From Lactiplantibacillus dongliensis (GTDB taxonomy: Bacteria > Bacillota > Bacilli > Lactobacillales > Lactobacillaceae): a stretch of 64,000 nt of DNA. Position 1 is the stretch's first letter. Every line of letters begins with the position of its first letter. The notes under the pieces were generated by a model. That model saw only the letters and a program-made list of their open reading frames with translations, was not told where the DNA came from and made no database searches. The translations under genes were made by a program, and so were the position numbers. Shown piece after piece: positions 14,696 through 22,486 of the stretch. The stretch is taken from positions 1-64,000 of the forward strand of contig NZ_BJDK01000011.1 in NCBI RefSeq assembly GCF_005405105.1. The letters are read 5' to 3'.

Positions 14696-15771
14696 TGCAA
14701 GCTGTAGAGCTAGCACAGTACTTGCTACAAGCTTTAAATATGGCTTTAGGTCAACTGATGCAAGGCGAAACGAGTTACACAAATAGTTTTGACATAAAAG
14801 TTATTAATGGTGGAATAATTTTTATTCCGCGACTTCCAGCCGGATATATTATCGATGATGAACTTTATCAAAAGATATTTTTGATTGCTAATGCAGCGCT
14901 ATATCCACGGTACACGCTATTAAAGCAAAATTCGGCATACTTTGTGCCACTGAAAACAGATGACATTCATGTGCAACGCGGCCTTTTCTTTCCAATGAAA
15001 GTTGGTATATCGGAGCGATTGATCATTCCCAATTTGAGTCGATTTGTTGACACACTATCTGGTGATGTCGTCCCGATTATGAAAAACTTAACCGTCAAGT
15101 ACGATAAGGTAACATCCATAGCTATTTGTGGAAATTCAGGCTCTGGGAAATCGTACGCGCTCACTTACTTTTTAAGTGTGCTAAAACCGATATCGGAATT
15201 AATTATTGTTGATCCGAAGTTTGATACACCTAGCCGATGGGCACGGGTGAATGAGGTTCCGGTGATTCATCCTCAGAAAAACCGATCGAAGTCAGACTTT
15301 CTTTCAGAAGTTAATTCAGCGCTAAGTAAGTGCTTAAAGCGGATCCAAGATCGACAGGAAATTTTATATGATGACCCTGCCAAAAGTTTTAAACATATAA
15401 CCATTGTGATTGACGAGGTTTTGGCGCTGTCTGAGGGAGTCAACCGGGCTATCAAAGATTCCTTCTTTTCGCTGTTATCACAGGTGGCCTTGCTTGGCCG
15501 TGCGACTAGTGTTCACTTACTGCTGGTCTCTCAACGATTTGACCACACCAGTATACCTGTAAGTGTGCGCGAACAGCTGAATGTTCTATTGCAAGTTGGA
15601 AATATCAATAAGAAATCGACACAATTTTTATTTCCTGACCTTGATCCGGAGGGAATTGTCATTCCGATTGGTAAGGGGACTGGGTTAATTCAAGTTATTG
15701 ATGCCGAGCATCCCTATCAGGTTTTACCGCTACTTTGTCCAACTTATTACACTCAGAAAGGGATCTTATGA
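14695..15771 (+). CDS. FtsK/SpoIIIE (TcpA-like) ATPase, candidate coupling protein
   Basis: 358 aa. Walker A GNSGSGKS at residues 146-153 and Walker B ITIVIDEV at about 235-242, followed by SQVALLGRATSVHLLLVSQR, the sensor/arginine region of FtsK-HerA translocases. No N-terminal membrane helices, unlike housekeeping FtsK (over 700 aa). Such short FtsK/TcpA-like proteins bring the relaxase-DNA complex to a transfer channel in integrative elements. Upstream and downstream genes overlap it. The nearby Rep_2 protein is the likely partner. Confidence 0.8.
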   Translation: MQAVELAQYLLQALNMALGQLMQGETSYTNSFDIKVINGGIIFIPRLPAGYIIDDELYQKIFLIANAALYPRYTLLKQNSAYFVPLKTDDIHVQRGLFFPMKVGISERLIIPNLSRFVDTLSGDVVPIMKNLTVKYDKVTSIAICGNSGSGKSYALTYFLSVLKPISELIIVDPKFDTPSRWARVNEVPVIHPQKNRSKSDFLSEVNSALSKCLKRIQDRQEILYDDPAKSFKHITIVIDEVLALSEGVNRAIKDSFFSLLSQVALLGRATSVHLLLVSQRFDHTSIPVSVREQLNVLLQVGNINKKSTQFLFPDLDPEGIVIPIGKGTGLIQVIDAEHPYQVLPLLCPTYYTQKGIL

Positions 15772-16373
15772 TGAAAAAAACACTGTTTATGAAGCTTTAC
15801 CGACCGATATATATAGGCTTTTGGCTGGATATTGCCTTGCTGGCCGCATGGTTTATCCTAGAAATCTTTGCGTACATGCTAGCTAAGTCTGCCTTGGCTG
15901 GAACAACAAGTTTGGTTTCATGGGTTTCAGTGGCCATTGTTGCGACTGAAACTGTCGGTCTCGGCCTAATGCTTCTTCTGCTTTTTACAACCTTCATACT
16001 GTATGCAGACCGTCTCCCTGACGCGAGTATCTCGTGTACGACTCAATCAGTGAAGCAGACACTTAGTCTGCATCGATTTCTAAATCGTCGAGATGTAACC
16101 GTCACTCAATTAATAGTAGGCGTACCAGCCAACACTAAAAATAGTCGAGTAACGAGTGCATTTAATCGTGCGGTTAAAAAGAGTGTGGTAGATATTCAGA
16201 GCGATAAAGTAATAGTTTTGGTTCAGTTACCCTACACTCAACAGTCACAAGAAATTTTCAAGACTATTGACTCGCAGCTAAAAGAGTACCTTGCCAATCA
16301 AATGCCGGATTACTATTTCTCTGGGGCTACCCGTGATAGAAACGTACTTTGGTTTGAAGGTCGGAAGCGATAG
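15768..16373 (+). CDS. two-TM membrane protein of the transfer/replication operon
   Basis: 201 aa from ATG 15768; ATG 15771 is equally usable, and both follow AGAAAGGGATC. It overlaps the end of the FtsK-like gene. Two N-terminal membrane helices (about 14-38 and 45-72, rich in L, A and V) are followed by a cytoplasmic domain of about 125 residues (VTQLIVGVPANTKNSRV...YYFSGATRDRNVLWFEG). No known family. Tight linkage suggests it anchors or assists the FtsK-like protein at the membrane. A strong terminator follows directly. Confidence 0.7.
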   Translation: MMKKTLFMKLYRPIYIGFWLDIALLAAWFILEIFAYMLAKSALAGTTSLVSWVSVAIVATETVGLGLMLLLLFTTFILYADRLPDASISCTTQSVKQTLSLHRFLNRRDVTVTQLIVGVPANTKNSRVTSAFNRAVKKSVVDIQSDKVIVLVQLPYTQQSQEIFKTIDSQLKEYLANQMPDYYFSGATRDRNVLWFEGRKR

Positions 16374-16382
16374 ATACCAATT

Positions 16383-16431
16383 GAGTGCGCCGCGGCTTAC
16401 GAAGTAAGAGCCGCGGCAGCACTCTTTTTTT
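16383..16431 (+). terminator. strong rho-independent terminator
   Basis: GAGTGC...GCACTC encloses CCGCGGCTTAC...GTAAGAGCCGCGG, followed by a T-run. It ends the ATPase operon just before the replication origin. Confidence 0.85.
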
Positions 16432-16440
16432 AATTAACTC

Positions 16441-16486
16441 TTATTGATCCTATGGGGGCTACTACGACCCCCCATAGGATCAATAA
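16441..16486. other. candidate rolling-circle double-strand origin/oriT (pMV158-type)
   Basis: Two perfect 18 bp arms (16441-16458 and 16469-16486) flank a 10-nt loop CTACTACGAC. TACTACG/A is the nick sequence known for RepB of the pMV158 family, where it is likewise exposed in a hairpin loop upstream of rep. The Rep_2 gene starts 25 bp downstream, and direct repeats AATAATCA (about 16482-16496) follow. It is the start site of rolling-circle replication or transfer by inference from these matches. Confidence 0.8.
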
Positions 16487-16510
16487 TCAATAATCAGGGA
16501 GGAATAACAT

Positions 16511-17128
16511 ATGGTTAAAGACAAACGTTCAAATAAATGGGCATTCTTGATGTATCAAGAAAGTGCACCTGAAAATTATATGGAAGTACTAAACGGTATG
16601 CAGGTACCGTACATTCTTAGTCCATGGCACGACAAAGACGTGAATTTTAAGACTGGCGAGCTGAAAAAGGCGCATAAACATGGTGCGCTTTTCTTTGAAA
16701 GTTTGAAGAGCTACACGCAAGTTTCAGACTTGATTAGCGAAAAACTTAATGGTCCGACTCATGTCGAAGTTGTTATGTCTCCCAAAGGTATGTATGACTA
16801 TTTTACCCACGCTGAGAATCCAGAAAAAACACCTTACAAAGTCGAAGATATCGAAAGCGGTGGCGGCTTTGAGTTGGATAAGTTTTTAGTAGAACAAAAC
16901 TCCGACACATTTATGAATGACGTGGTCGATGTGATTGAAGACAAAGATATCACAGAGTTTGAAGATTTGGTTTATTACGCACGTGATAACGATTATGCTT
17001 TGCTATCACTGATTGTGGATCATACCTTCTTTTTTTCAAAGTATTTAGATTCACGACGCAACAATCCCAACCGTAAATCACGACTGGAAGTAGACGATGC
17101 AACAGAAGATCCAGCACATGATGACTAA
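16511..17128 (+). CDS. Rep_2 (pMV158 RepB-type) HUH initiator/relaxase
   Basis: 205 aa, behind AGGGAGG. Family signatures are in order: SPWHDKD at residues 38-43, the HUH metal site HKH at 55-57 (AHKHGALFF), and MYDYFTH with candidate catalytic Tyr95/Tyr97. The C-terminal 80 residues match the position of the RepB oligomerisation domain. It nicks the origin at a TACTACGA-type site and initiates rolling-circle replication. Together with the FtsK/TcpA-like protein it may serve as relaxase for conjugative mobilisation, as inferred for related integrative elements. Size equals that of plasmid RepB (about 210 aa). Confidence 0.88.
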   Translation: MVKDKRSNKWAFLMYQESAPENYMEVLNGMQVPYILSPWHDKDVNFKTGELKKAHKHGALFFESLKSYTQVSDLISEKLNGPTHVEVVMSPKGMYDYFTHAENPEKTPYKVEDIESGGGFELDKFLVEQNSDTFMNDVVDVIEDKDITEFEDLVYYARDNDYALLSLIVDHTFFFSKYLDSRRNNPNRKSRLEVDDATEDPAHDD

Positions 17129-17197
17129 CGCTATGTTTAAAATATGGCACTTTACTGATGATATGCAATAAGTATTTAAAGAATGGAGATTATTATA

Positions 17198-17482
17198 ATG
17201 AAAAAAATGATTAATGATGACGAACGTGCGGCCGTTGCAGCCTTGGTAGTTAACCTAGAACAACAATTGCGGCAGCTTACTCAATTTTCCGCACAGAACA
17301 ATAAAGTTATTGCGCATACCATTACAAACGATAATGGTACTACCATGCCTGAGTATGCCGATCTCTTGAAAAATTGTGAGTCTCTGGAAGCCTTTGTGGA
17401 GGCTTTTCATGATCAGGTGCAAAATGACGTTCAATTCACGCTCCCGTACTCTGAATGCCCAACTCATCACGTTGAATTCTGA
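17198..17482 (+). CDS. small helical element protein, paralogue of 17593
   Basis: 94 aa from ATG 17198 behind GGAGAT. All-helical (AAVAALVVNLEQQLRQLTQFS, PEYADLLKNCESLEAFVEAFH). It shares the pattern LEQQL..L......NK...H..T..G....YADLL with the 17593 product, so the pair arose by tandem duplication. No known domain. Located between rep and the Xis-like gene in a same-strand run. Confidence 0.65.
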   Translation: MKKMINDDERAAVAALVVNLEQQLRQLTQFSAQNNKVIAHTITNDNGTTMPEYADLLKNCESLEAFVEAFHDQVQNDVQFTLPYSECPTHHVEF

Positions 17483-17592
17483 GTAATTTGAGGTAAGAAA
17501 AAATAAACTTATCAATGATTACTCTGTTACCGATGTTCAGACCGAACATATATGTATACCGAAACATAAACAAAAGAATGGAGAACTTAAAC

Positions 17593-17937
17593 ATGAATAA
17601 AAAGATGAACAGAAGCAATAACTCGAATGCTGATATTTTTGGAATCTCAATTCCTACTATTGAAGTATCTAAGACTAAGCTTGACAGTCATAGAACTGTT
17701 GCCATTGCCTTGTCTGAACTGGAACAGCAACTCGATTACTTGGCTAAGACAATGACGCGAAGCAATAAGATTATGAAACATTTAGTTACAAAGAACGGCA
17801 AGGCTATTAGTCCAGACTATGCCGACCTTCTGATGGACTATAGCGACTTTGCAGAATACCTGAACACTTACCGACTATCAGTTCACCATGATTGTCTAAA
17901 TGCTAACTTTTTCTTACTTCTTGAAGGCAAGGCCTAA
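17593..17937 (+). CDS. small helical element protein, paralogue of 17198
   Basis: 114 aa from ATG 17593, with GGAGAAC 8 bp upstream; longer frames start without RBS. N-terminal extension (NKKMNRSNNSNADIFGIS), then the helical domain shared with 17198 (LSELEQQLDYLAKTM...SPDYADLLMDYSDF). Function unknown. It is 11 bp upstream of the next small helical gene (17949), so they form one operon. Confidence 0.65.
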   Translation: MNKKMNRSNNSNADIFGISIPTIEVSKTKLDSHRTVAIALSELEQQLDYLAKTMTRSNKIMKHLVTKNGKAISPDYADLLMDYSDFAEYLNTYRLSVHHDCLNANFFLLLEGKA

Positions 17938-17948
17938 GGAGAGGAACT

Positions 17949-18200
17949 ATGACGAAAGAAATTTTTGAAAATATAAAATTGTTAGAAGAAGCAGCTACTG
18001 AACTGCTTCAACTGGTTACTACAATCGCCGATGTTAGAGAAGAATTATCTAGCACCTTACCAAATGGCAAGTTAGTGAAGATTCCAACATTGTTGGTTTC
18101 TTTAGAAAGCCAACTCATGTCGATAGCGAATAAACTTGATGATTACGCCGATTATCTAACTACCGAATCGTTACCAACCAAAAATAATACAAAGGGGTAG
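17949..18200 (+). CDS. small helical element protein (83 aa)
   Basis: RBS AAGGAGAGG. Acidic, all-helical (NIKLLEEAATELLQLVTTIADV, LESQLMSIANKLDDYADYL), somewhat like the two preceding proteins, with the pattern LESQL...LDDYADYL. Possibly a third diverged copy. Stop is 5 bp before the Xis-like gene. Function unknown. Confidence 0.6.
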   Translation: MTKEIFENIKLLEEAATELLQLVTTIADVREELSSTLPNGKLVKIPTLLVSLESQLMSIANKLDDYADYLTTESLPTKNNTKG

Positions 18201-18205
18201 AAAAG

Positions 18206-18442
18206 ATGAAGATAACTTATGTTCCAGTTTCCAACTCACATGCTGAATGGGGAGATAAAAAAGCAATTATAAAGCGATATGAAGGGCTGAACATCTACAC
18301 CCTAAATCGTTGGTTAACCGAAATGCGGAATAATCGACGATTTAGAAGCGGTGTTATTAACCCCACACACAAATTGGTCTGGATTAATTTCCAGACTTTT
18401 GAAGAATTTCTTTACTGGAAGCAGCACCACTATCTAAAGTAG
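18206..18442 (+). CDS. Xis-like small DNA-binding protein
   Basis: 78 aa, behind GGGGTAG/AAAG. The segment AIIKRYEGLNIYTLNRWLTEM, then RSGVINPTHKLVWINFQTFEEFLYWK, has the winged-helix layout of excisionases and DUF771-like proteins that pair with Tn916-type integrases: a helix-turn-helix, then a wing, then an entry for the site name. It lies 83 bp before int in the same orientation, the standard xis-int order. Role as excision factor inferred. Confidence 0.65.
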   Translation: MKITYVPVSNSHAEWGDKKAIIKRYEGLNIYTLNRWLTEMRNNRRFRSGVINPTHKLVWINFQTFEEFLYWKQHHYLK

Positions 18443-18525
18443 CTCATAAAATGGTAAAATTGGAGGTGAGTCAATAAATCCTATTTTATCTTTTCTTTTA
18501 CAGTGAGCTGAGAAAGGATAAAATT

Positions 18526-19773
18526 ATGCATTTTGAAAAAAGAACACGAAAGAGCGGCACAGTTAATGTTGCCATTGAAAGCTTCACTGATCCATTAACA
18601 GGTAAACGGCGGCGAGCGACTGTTGTTTTTGAATCAGGAACGCCACGTGCAAAAGCTCAAGCACGTCGAGAACTTGATGATAAAATTTCGAGCATCATTG
18701 ATGACTTAAACAAAACCCAAGATGAAAAGATTCAAAATTATACTTTCGGTGAGTTGCAGGAAGCATGGTTTAAGCAGTGGACTACTACTGTTAAGCCACA
18801 GACCGTTCAACGGGAACTGCTAGTCATCAATCGATTATCGAAGCTAATTGCTGATGATATCTTGATTAAAAAGATTACGCCATTGATGGTAAAGCAGTGT
18901 CTTGACGATTATCGACAGAAATACCACTCGACTTTTTCAACGATGCAGCATATCAAGTCAACTTTCAACAAGATCTTTGATTATGCCGTCTTATATAACA
19001 TCTTGCCGTTTTCACCTTCACAGGTGGTCAAGCTACGTGCATCAGTTGATGAAAAGATAGCTAAAAAGGAGCGGTTAAACGATAAATTCTTGAATGCAGC
19101 TGAAATTAAAGCATTAATTTCAGAACTCAAAAAGAGACGTAACCCTTCATATCTTGACTTAGCGTTATTCTTGTTGGGAACGGGTTGTAGAATTGGTGAG
19201 GCAGCCGCACTTACGGTTGATAGCATCGATTTTCAAAAGAAAACGGTGACCATTGATCGTTCTCTACAGTCACATGACCTAACCGTTGATAATTACTACC
19301 TAGATACCACGAAGACACCTGCTGGTGAACGAGTTGAAGAACTACCCGACTTTGTTATAGAGGCTTTAAAACGGAGCATAGAGCGCAATAAGATGGTCGA
19401 CCAGTTGCACAGTGAGTGTCCTAGCGACGCCTTTCATTTCTCTAAAGTAATTTTCAGGACTGAATATGGGTCACCAATCACGTCACATAGTTTTCGAGAA
19501 CTATTGAGTAGAATCAGCAGTTACTTGCGAAAGAATTGTGAAGCTGTTTACGGATTCAAGTGGACAAAGAACGTTGTCCCTCACAGTTTCCGGCATATTC
19601 ATGTTTCCATTCTTAGAAGTGACTCGTCCATTTCTCTGAAAGAAGTTCAAGAACGTGTAGGCCATGTGGAAGAAGAAACTACTGACGGCTATACACACCG
19701 TTTTTCACATTCACAAGCCAAGTCAGTGAAGGCAGTCGATGCTTTTGCTGATAAGATAGGTATCACCAACTAA
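18526..19773 (+). CDS. int: tyrosine integrase of the element
   Basis: 415 aa. N-terminal AP2-like arm-binding domain (residues about 5-45; SGTVNVAIESFTDPLTGKRRR), SAM-like core-binding domain (about 70-170) and C-terminal catalytic domain. Catalytic residues seen are Arg in GTGCRIGEA, Lys on the following beta-hairpin, HSFRH (His-x-x-Arg), His in VGHVEEETTDGYTH and the nucleophilic Tyr in GYTH. Length and domain order match Tn916/phage-type integrases. It lies 38 bp before the attR core. RBS GAAAGGAT. Confidence 0.93.
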   Translation: MHFEKRTRKSGTVNVAIESFTDPLTGKRRRATVVFESGTPRAKAQARRELDDKISSIIDDLNKTQDEKIQNYTFGELQEAWFKQWTTTVKPQTVQRELLVINRLSKLIADDILIKKITPLMVKQCLDDYRQKYHSTFSTMQHIKSTFNKIFDYAVLYNILPFSPSQVVKLRASVDEKIAKKERLNDKFLNAAEIKALISELKKRRNPSYLDLALFLLGTGCRIGEAAALTVDSIDFQKKTVTIDRSLQSHDLTVDNYYLDTTKTPAGERVEELPDFVIEALKRSIERNKMVDQLHSECPSDAFHFSKVIFRTEYGSPITSHSFRELLSRISSYLRKNCEAVYGFKWTKNVVPHSFRHIHVSILRSDSSISLKEVQERVGHVEEETTDGYTHRFSHSQAKSVKAVDAFADKIGITN

Positions 19774-19777
19774 CTTT

Positions 19778-19826
19778 AGGTGCCCGAAACCGCCGGGACA
19801 TATGACCACTTTTGGGCACCTTTTTG
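19778..19826 (+). terminator. attR-overlapping terminator of int
   Basis: AGGTGCCC (19778-19785) pairs with GGGCACCT inside the attR core, followed by TTTTTG. The right attachment core thus also forms the 3' arm and T-tract of the int terminator. Confidence 0.65.
19811..19826. repeat. attR core, 16 bp direct repeat
   Basis: TTTGGGCACCTTTTTG, identical to 7984-7999, placed 38 bp after the integrase stop. Confidence 0.75.
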
Positions 19827-19838
19827 AAGATTACGATT

Positions 19839-19861
19839 ATCAACGTGCTAAAAACGTTGAT
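19839..19861 (+). promoter_or_regulatory. hairpin in the rbgA leader
   Basis: ATCAACGT-gctaaaa-ACGTTGAT, 8 bp perfect arms, ending 8 bp before the AAAGGAG RBS of rbgA. No convincing promoter is visible between the integrase stop and rbgA, so rbgA may depend on readthrough from the element. Confidence 0.4.
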
Positions 19862-19881
19862 ATATCAAAGGAGAGAACACT

Positions 19882-20736
19882 ATGAGTACAATTCAATGGT
19901 ATCCTGGGCATATGGCCAAGGCCATTCATCAGATTCAAGATAATTTACATTTAGTCGACATCGTTTTCGAACTTGTCGATGCGCGGATTCCAGAAGCCTC
20001 ACGGAATCCTGATATTGAAAAAGTGATCCAACAAAAGCCCCATTTACTCATTATGACCAAAAAAGATTTAGCCGATCCTCAAAAGACGGCGGACTGGGTT
20101 GCACATTACGAAGCCCAAGGACAAACAGCTATTGCGGTCGATTCACGTAACCGGACAACGGCTAAGCAGATTACCCAAGCCGCAACTGAGATGTTAGCGG
20201 ATAAGCTGGCTAAGATTGCGGCCCGTGGGATTACCAATCGACCGATTCGAGCGGTCTGCGTCGGAATTCCCAATGTTGGCAAATCGACGTTGTTAAACCA
20301 TATTGTCAACAAGAAGATTGCTAAAGTCGGTGATCGACCAGGGGTGACGAAAGGCCAACAATGGCTTAAAGCGTCTAATAAACTGGAATTGCTAGATACC
20401 CCTGGGATTCTTTGGCCAAAATTTGAAGACCAAGTCGTTGGGACGAAACTAGCCGTAACGGGCGCAATTAAGGAAAACATCTATCCGAACGATGATGTGG
20501 CGTTATTTGCATTGAACTTCTTTAAACAAGTCTATCCCCAACGCTTAATCGAACGCTACCACGTGACCGATGATCAGTTGGCGTTAGAAAATCCAGAGCT
20601 ACTCATTGCAATGACCAAAAATATGGGGATGCGCGATGATTGGCAACGGTTCTGTGTGGCCTTCTTACTCGATATCCGCAAAGGTCGGTTGGGTCGGTTT
20701 ACCTTGGATTTAACAGGAGCGCAGCCGGATGCCTGA
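19882..20736 (+). CDS. rbgA: ribosome biogenesis GTPase RbgA (YlqF)
   Basis: 284 aa. Circularly permuted GTPase: G4 (TKKD, about 57-60) precedes G1 ([12 protein letters not shown], about 130-141), then G3 DTPG (about 172-175). N-terminal [11 protein letters not shown] is the RbgA signature. The protein assists late assembly of the 50S subunit. Length equals that of other RbgA proteins. RnhB starts 8 bp before its end, so the two are translationally coupled. Now the first chromosomal gene right of the integrated element. Confidence 0.96.
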   Translation: MSTIQWYPGHMAKAIHQIQDNLHLVDIVFELVDARIPEASRNPDIEKVIQQKPHLLIMTKKDLADPQKTADWVAHYEAQGQTAIAVDSRNRTTAKQITQAATEMLADKLAKIAARGITNRPIRAVCVGIPNVGKSTLLNHIVNKKIAKVGDRPGVTKGQQWLKASNKLELLDTPGILWPKFEDQVVGTKLAVTGAIKENIYPNDDVALFALNFFKQVYPQRLIERYHVTDDQLALENPELLIAMTKNMGMRDDWQRFCVAFLLDIRKGRLGRFTLDLTGAQPDA

Positions 20737-21490
20737 GTATACAATTGCCGAAGTGAAAGGCCTATTGGCGGCTCAGCCCACGCCTGAATTCTTACAAGCT
20801 GTTCAAGCAGATACCCGCAAAGGGGTGCAACTGGCTTACCGGCATTATTTACGGCAAGCTGAAAAGCAAGCAGCATTAGTGGCACGGTTTAATCAGCATA
20901 TGCAATTTGAACGGCGCTTTTGGAGTCAAGGCGGGCAATACGTGGCCGGTATCGATGAAGTTGGTCGCGGGCCATTAGCTGGCCCCGTCGTTACGGCGGC
21001 GGTAGTCTTGTCACCAGATTTTGATTTAGTCGAAGTCAATGACTCTAAGCAATTAACGGCTAAGAAGCGTTTGGAATTAATGCCTAAGATTTTAGAGCAA
21101 GCCATTTCGGTAGGCTTAGGGGTTGCCAGTGCGCCGGTGATTGATCAACTTAATATTTATGAAGCAACGCGGGTGGCGATGAAACAAGCCGTCGAGAATT
21201 TAACGGTGCAACCAACGCGTTTGTTAGTTGATGCGATGCAGATTCCAGTGCCCATCAAACAAACCCGTTTGATTAAAGGTGATGCCAAGAGTGCCAGTAT
21301 CTCAGCGGCTAGTATTGTGGCCAAAGTGGCACGGGACCACCTGATGGAAATGTATGATCAAGTCTATCCTGGCTATGACTTCGCTGACAATATGGGTTAT
21401 GGGACGGCCAAACATTTAGCTGGCTTGAAGCAATTTGGGATCACCCCAATTCACCGCCATTCATTTTCGCCAGTGCGTGACGCGGAATAA
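20729..21490 (+). CDS. rnhB: ribonuclease HII
   Basis: 253 aa. Catalytic acidic residues lie in [15 protein letters not shown] (Asp-Glu), [11 protein letters not shown] and [10 protein letters not shown]. The region [14 protein letters not shown] is the family box. An N-terminal extension of about 70 residues ([15 protein letters not shown]...) is the substrate-binding domain of Gram-positive RnhB. It removes misincorporated ribonucleotides and RNA primers. Overlaps rbgA by 8 bp. Confidence 0.96.
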   Translation: MPEYTIAEVKGLLAAQPTPEFLQAVQADTRKGVQLAYRHYLRQAEKQAALVARFNQHMQFERRFWSQGGQYVAGIDEVGRGPLAGPVVTAAVVLSPDFDLVEVNDSKQLTAKKRLELMPKILEQAISVGLGVASAPVIDQLNIYEATRVAMKQAVENLTVQPTRLLVDAMQIPVPIKQTRLIKGDAKSASISAASIVAKVARDHLMEMYDQVYPGYDFADNMGYGTAKHLAGLKQFGITPIHRHSFSPVRDAE

Positions 21491-21530
21491 CTGACCAATT
21501 ACGGAGTTGTCACTGAAGAGGTGACCAACG

Positions 21531-22397
21531 ATGCAATTACGCAGTTTATTGATTCGTCTGCACTTAGCTGAAGGAATCGGCTATGCGGGCACGACTAAAG
21601 TTTTACGGCAATGTATCCGGCACAAGACGGTTGTCACCACGGTGACTGAAATCTTAGCTTGGGCGCAGTTACCTGGACCCGCGGCGGCTAAGCTGGCGGC
21701 GGACTGGGATAGTCCCCGGTTCCAACAAGCCATCCAGCAACATCAAGCGATTGATATTTTAACCATCCTAGATGCGGACTATCCAATCACGTTAATGGAA
21801 AGCTACCAACCACCCTTAGTCTTATTCTTAAAGGGTAATCGTAAGTTGTTGCAGCAGCCACAGTTAGCAGTCGTCGGCGCGCGGCAAGCGACGCCCTATG
21901 CCCGTCGGTGTTTAAGTCAGCTACTGACGCCCTTAGCCGAACAACCGTTAGCCATTACTAGCGGGTTAGCGGCGGGGGTCGATGGCGCGGCCCATCAGCT
22001 AGCCTTACAATTAGGACTACCGGCGATTGCGGTGATCGGTACGGGGTTGGATGTGAGTTATCCGCGGGTCAATACGGACTTACAAGCACGAGTTAGTCAG
22101 TTAGGTTTGTTAATTAGTGAATATCCACTTGGTAGTCGCCCGGCGCGGCACCATTTCCCGATGCGCAACCGAATTATCGCTGGCTTGTGCCACACGTTAT
22201 TAGTCGTCGAAGCCCGTGAACACTCGGGAAGTCTGATTACAGCTAATCTCGCTCTACAGAACAATCGCAATGTCTTAGCCGTCCCCGGCGCCATCGATGC
22301 CGCCTTGTCAGTTGGGTGCAACCAATTGATCGCTGCAGGGGCCAAACCGGTCTTAAATTACCGACATATAATAGAAGAGTTTTCACCAATCATTTGA
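21531..22397 (+). CDS. dprA: DNA-processing protein DprA
   Basis: 288 aa. Rossmann fold: VVGARQATPYARR, ITSGLAAGVDGAAHQLAL, AVIGTGLDVSYP, LISEYPLG and the FPMRNRIIAGL box, then SGSLITANLALQNNRNVLAVPG. DprA loads RecA on incoming single strands during natural transformation. The short C-terminus shows little of the winged-helix tail, as is common in lactobacilli. It lies in a same-strand block with rnhB and topA; the topA promoter -35 overlaps its stop codon. Confidence 0.95.
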   Translation: MQLRSLLIRLHLAEGIGYAGTTKVLRQCIRHKTVVTTVTEILAWAQLPGPAAAKLAADWDSPRFQQAIQQHQAIDILTILDADYPITLMESYQPPLVLFLKGNRKLLQQPQLAVVGARQATPYARRCLSQLLTPLAEQPLAITSGLAAGVDGAAHQLALQLGLPAIAVIGTGLDVSYPRVNTDLQARVSQLGLLISEYPLGSRPARHHFPMRNRIIAGLCHTLLVVEAREHSGSLITANLALQNNRNVLAVPGAIDAALSVGCNQLIAAGAKPVLNYRHIIEEFSPII

Positions 22398-22422
22398 CAA
22401 GCGTTTACTTTTGAAATATGAT
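22394..22422 (+). promoter_or_regulatory. topA promoter
   Basis: TTGACA (22394-22399), 17 bp spacer, TATGAT (22417-22422). The -35 box overlaps the dprA stop codon. Confidence 0.75.
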
Positions 22423-22486
22423 TACATGGATTTGCAAAAGCAATGTACCAGAATAATCATGATCAAAAGCGTAAGGAGCTGATCAA

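Larger units (their letters stand above)
7984..19826. mobile_element. integrative (mobilizable) element with Rep_2 initiator, FtsK/TcpA-like ATPase and tyrosine integrase
   Basis: A perfect 16 bp repeat, TTTGGGCACCTTTTTG, flanks about 11.8 kb. Inside are a CI-like repressor at the left end, cargo genes with hairpin modules, a sigma-like regulator, an FtsK/TcpA-like ATPase, a small membrane protein, a pMV158-like replication origin with Rep_2 protein, small helical proteins, an Xis-like gene and a tyrosine integrase beside the right repeat. There are no phage structural genes and no type IV secretion mating genes. This composition fits an integrative mobilizable element that uses a rolling-circle initiator as relaxase. 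It lies just upstream of rbgA. Confidence 0.85.

Noticed and set aside
7984-19826. Prophage
   Set aside because: No capsid, tail, terminase, holin or lysin genes; gene content fits an integrative mobilizable element.
22097-22345. Minus-strand ORF within dprA
   Set aside because: Codon-shadow of dprA, no RBS.
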